In this document: positions 61,286 to 64,000 of the stretch, in pieces
How the letters are laid out: each line of letters begins with the position of its first letter
Numbering within the stretch: the first letter of the stretch is position 1
Source: Mesorhizobium muleiense
GTDB lineage: Bacteria; Pseudomonadota; Alphaproteobacteria; Rhizobiales; Rhizobiaceae
Length of the DNA stretch: 64,000 bases
Assembly: GCF_900099905.1 (NCBI RefSeq)
Contig: NZ_FNEE01000008.1
Coordinates: 156,340 to 220,339, forward strand
Direction: 5' to 3'
Notes under the pieces: generated by a model
The model's database searches: none
The model's input: only the letters and a program-made list of their open reading frames with translations
What the model was told of the DNA's origin: nothing
Program-made: the position numbers and the translations under genes

Positions 61286-62185
61286 ATGGATACGCTGACC
61301 CGCATGCGCGCCTTCATCGACGTCGTCGAGGCCGAAGGATTTTCGGCAGCGGCGCGCAAGATCGGCCGCTCCAAGGCGCTGCTGTCGAAATATGTGCGCG
61401 AGCTGGAGGACGAGCTCGGCGCGCTGCTGCTCAACCGCACCACCCGGCAGTTCTCGCTGACCGAGGCCGGCCACACCTATTACCGCCGCGCCTCGGAAAT
61501 CGTCCGCGAGGTCGACAGCCTGGCCGATGCGGTGCGCGAATCCTCTGGCGACGTGCGCGGCAGGATCAAGCTGTCGGCGCCGCGCACCTTTGCCGATGCG
61601 CCGATCGGCCAATCGCTGATCGACTTCGCCAAGCAGCATCCCGACATCGTGCTCGACATTCATCTCGACGACCGCTTCGTCGATCTGGTCGAGGAAGGCT
61701 TCGATCTCGCCGTGCGCATTTCGCGGCTGGAAAGCTCCTCGCTGATCGCCAGGCGCCTGGCGCCGTTCTCGGTGCGGCTGTGCGCATCTCCCGAACTGAT
61801 TGCCAGGCACGGCATGCCGGCGCGGCCGCAGGACCTTGGCCGCATGCCCTGCATCATCGACACCAATGGCCGCTGGCTAACCAACTGGCCGTTCAAGGGC
61901 GACAGCGGCGACACGGTGACTGTTTCGGTCTCCGGCCCGATCGAGGTCAACAGTCCGATGGCGGCAAGGGCCGCCGCCGTGGCGGGATTGGGATTTTCCA
62001 TCCTGCCGGATTTCATCGCCGCGCCCGACATCGAAAGTGGCCGGCTGGTGAGCACACTGGATGACCGCATCTTGCCCGGCGGCGGCATTTTCGCCGTCTA
62101 TCCGCACCGGCGCTATTTGCCTGCGAAAGTTCGCGTCTTTGTCGATTTCCTGGTGCAGTGGTTCAAGACGATCGACAACGCATGA
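61286..62185 (+). CDS. LysR-family regulator
   Basis: A 299-residue regulator with the HTH MRAFIDVVEAEGFSAAARKI, SKALLSKYVRELEDELG and a substrate domain ending RRYLPAKVRVFVDFLVQWF, as in the DsdC/PtxR-like aromatic-compound subgroup. AGGAG precedes the ATG at 61286. It follows the amidase by 1 bp, so it probably controls that operon. Confidence 0.88.
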   Translation: MDTLTRMRAFIDVVEAEGFSAAARKIGRSKALLSKYVRELEDELGALLLNRTTRQFSLTEAGHTYYRRASEIVREVDSLADAVRESSGDVRGRIKLSAPRTFADAPIGQSLIDFAKQHPDIVLDIHLDDRFVDLVEEGFDLAVRISRLESSSLIARRLAPFSVRLCASPELIARHGMPARPQDLGRMPCIIDTNGRWLTNWPFKGDSGDTVTVSVSGPIEVNSPMAARAAAVAGLGFSILPDFIAAPDIESGRLVSTLDDRILPGGGIFAVYPHRRYLPAKVRVFVDFLVQWFKTIDNA

Positions 62186-62268
62186 CTTTTAGCCGCCCGG
62201 GGTCCCATTTTCGCCCGCTTTCTGATAACTCTCGACAGTCACCGAAGTCGATGGAATCACCACCCAGA

Positions 62269-62937
62269 ATGAACCTGAAGCGGCAAACAATCATGATGGC
62301 TTCGGCCATGGCGGCGACTTTTGCCACGGTCGGGCCAGCCGACGTGCATCCCCACGTCTTCGCCGAGGCTCGCCTCGAAGTGATCCTCAGCCCGGATCAC
62401 CAAAGCGTGAAGGCCTTGCGTCATGTCTGGCGCTTCGACGATTTGTTTTCGAGCACGGTGATGATGGAGTTCGACAAGAATTCCGATCTGAAGCTTGACG
62501 ACAAGGAGCTGAAGGAAGTCGCCGACACCGTCCACGCTTCGCTGGCGGAGTTCAATTACTTCCAGCTCGTCACCGTCGACGGCAAGGATGAGGCGATGAG
62601 CCCGCCGCCGCAGCTGATGGCGAATTTCGACAACGACCAGCTCATTATCCTGTTCGAATCCGAACCCAAGGCGCCAACCAGGCTGGCCGGCAAGATCGAT
62701 ATCGGCGTCTATGACCCGACCTTCTACACGGCGATCGATTTCACCGAGGATGCCAATATGCAGGTCGCCGACTTGCCGTCGACATGCACGAGCAAGGTCG
62801 TTCGTCCGAACCCCGACGAGGCGATCGCCGCGAACCAGAAGAACCTGACGGACGCCTTCTTCAATGATCCGACAGGCACCGATATGAGCAAGATATTTGC
62901 GACCAAGCTTGAACTGAACTGTCAGCCAAAAGGATAA
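62269..62937 (+). CDS. DUF1007 family periplasmic protein
   Basis: A 222-residue protein with an N-terminal signal segment (MNLKRQTIMMASAMAATFATV) and the family opening HPHVFAEARLEV. DUF1007 proteins usually precede nickel/cobalt exporters of the NicO family, as here, and are predicted periplasmic partners. The start is uncertain: ATG at 62251 would add six residues. No Shine-Dalgarno is clear for either. Confidence 0.8.
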   Translation: MNLKRQTIMMASAMAATFATVGPADVHPHVFAEARLEVILSPDHQSVKALRHVWRFDDLFSSTVMMEFDKNSDLKLDDKELKEVADTVHASLAEFNYFQLVTVDGKDEAMSPPPQLMANFDNDQLIILFESEPKAPTRLAGKIDIGVYDPTFYTAIDFTEDANMQVADLPSTCTSKVVRPNPDEAIAANQKNLTDAFFNDPTGTDMSKIFATKLELNCQPKG

Positions 62938-62941
62938 TCCG

Positions 62942-64000
62942 GTGACGAAACCGTCCCTGCGTTTGGCTTTCGGCCTTTTGGCCGCCGCCCTTGTCATGAC
63001 GCACGTCCTCGGCTCAGCCCACGCCCAGAGCTCGCTCGGCATCGGCACCAATGACGGGATGGCCCCCACCACCGGCCCGTTTGCCCAGATCCTGATGTGG
63101 ATCAATCTGCGTCAGCAGGAATTCTACCGCGCGCTTGCCGGTGCGATGAAGGCGATGCGTGAGGACGGCAGCAAGCTGTGGCTGCTTATCGGCCTGTCCT
63201 TCGCCTACGGCATTTTCCATGCCGCCGGCCCCGGTCACGGCAAGGCGGTGATCTCGTCCTACATGGTCGCGAACGAAGTCGCGCTCAGGCGCGGCATCAT
63301 GCTGTCCTTCGTCTCGGCCCTGTTGCAGGCGGTGACGGCGATCCTGGTGATGATGCTCGCCTACTTCGTCCTGCGCGGCACCACCATATCGATGACCGAC
63401 GCGGCATGGTTCCTCGAAGTCACGAGTTTTGTCTTTGTCACCCTGTTCGGCGCCTGGCTTTTGTGGCGCAAGGCCGGCCCTGCCATCCTTCGCCTGTTCG
63501 GTGCGAACCCTGCCTATAGCCTTTCGGCGGCCCATGCCGGCCATTCGCAAACGGGCCATCCTGCACATGCGCATTCGGTGCATGCGCTTCACGCACATGG
63601 CCATGACGGCGACGACCATGATAGCCACGATCATGGCGCACACGATCACGATCATGGTCATGGGGGGCACGATCATCATCACCATGCGGCGGGCGAAGTC
63701 TGCGAGACATGCGGACATTCACACGCGCCCGACCCGGCGCTGCTTTCCGGGGACCGCTTCGACTGGCGCACCGCCTGGTCGGCGGTGGCCGCGGTCGGCG
63801 TCCGGCCGTGCTCGGGCGCGCTGATCGTGCTGAGCTTTGCCGCGCTCAACGGGCTATGGTTCGGCGGCATCCTGTCGGTGCTGGCGATGGCCCTCGGCAC
63901 CGCGATCACCGTCTCGATCCTGGCGACGCTGGCTGTGACGGCCAAGAACTGGGCGGTGTATTTCGCTGGCGACGGCCGCATGGGCAACCGCATCCACTCG
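62942..64000 (+). CDS. Nickel/cobalt exporter of the NicO/RcnA family (3' end outside window)
   Basis: The GTG at 62942, with AAGGA upstream, opens a frame that runs off the window after 353 codons. A signal-like segment (LAFGLLAAALVMTHVLGSAHA) is followed by membrane helices with FHAAGPGHGKAVISSYM, a NicO motif. A cytoplasmic loop of about 65 residues holds over 20 histidines plus CETCGHSH, then the helices resume with VGVRPCSGALIVLSF. It exports Ni or Co ions and is paired with DUF1007. Confidence 0.9.
   Translation, partial: MTKPSLRLAFGLLAAALVMTHVLGSAHAQSSLGIGTNDGMAPTTGPFAQILMWINLRQQEFYRALAGAMKAMREDGSKLWLLIGLSFAYGIFHAAGPGHGKAVISSYMVANEVALRRGIMLSFVSALLQAVTAILVMMLAYFVLRGTTISMTDAAWFLEVTSFVFVTLFGAWLLWRKAGPAILRLFGANPAYSLSAAHAGHSQTGHPAHAHSVHALHAHGHDGDDHDSHDHGAHDHDHGHGGHDHHHHAAGEVCETCGHSHAPDPALLSGDRFDWRTAWSAVAAVGVRPCSGALIVLSFAALNGLWFGGILSVLAMALGTAITVSILATLAVTAKNWAVYFAGDGRMGNRIHS

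Overview
The window is high-GC DNA from an alphaproteobacterium of the Rhizobiales, most likely Mesorhizobium or a close relative. This is inferred from the gene families, from alphaproteobacterial-type promoters, and from short palindromic intergenic repeats of a kind I associate with that group (two complete and two partial copies of a TGCATGTCGCCCAAA...CGACATGCA element, plus larger inverted repeats). No rRNA, tRNA, CRISPR array or complete insertion sequence was seen.

Region 1-3.7 kb holds a compact signalling cluster: an OmpA-like protein with duplicated BON-like segments, a Rab/Ras-like small GTPase and a PAS-coiled-coil-adenylate cyclase. It abuts a decayed amino-acid ABC transporter and a broken hypothetical gene, so this end looks like a recombination scar. 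Region 3.8-9.8 kb carries a DMT exporter, a DrrAB-type ABC exporter, SodC, a TauE/SafE permease and an AI-2E family permease. At about 10.1 kb an intergenic region holds a good candidate for an anti-Shine-Dalgarno small RNA of the alpha-r14/NfeR1 type.

Region 10.4-19.5 kb is a carbohydrate module in two leftward operons: DUF2291-ATPase-permease-binding protein, and FGGY kinase-DeoR regulator-GlpD-like dehydrogenase. Both have near-identical promoter/operator regions, which suggests one regulon. Region 19.7-25.3 kb holds an aldehyde dehydrogenase, an ECF42-type sigma factor with its DGPF/YCII partner, a PIN/RHH toxin-antitoxin pair and a topoisomerase IB. Region 25.5-32.2 kb is the transglutaminase / ATP-grasp-alpha-E / DUF2126 peptide-ligase cluster, whose product is unknown.

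Region 32.5-47 kb contains glutaryl-CoA dehydrogenase with a divergent LysR regulator, Tex, two NylB-like serine hydrolases, a PotFGHI-type polyamine ABC transporter, a YtcJ-like amidohydrolase and an acetylpolyamine-amidohydrolase-like enzyme. The last group suggests uptake and breakdown of polyamine derivatives. Region 47-55 kb has small stress and regulatory units: a DHFR-like protein beside a truncated paralogue, ArsR/SRPBCC, MFS, TetR with oxidoreductase and hydrolase, and a long coiled-coil protein.

Region 55.6-64 kb has a gamma-butyrobetaine-hydroxylase-like enzyme, an SCP2-domain protein behind a palindromic operator, a GNAT protein carrying an in-frame repeat insertion, and ornithine decarboxylase behind a long structured leader (speF-type candidate). 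It ends with an amidase/LysR pair and a DUF1007-NicO metal exporter pair cut by the window edge.
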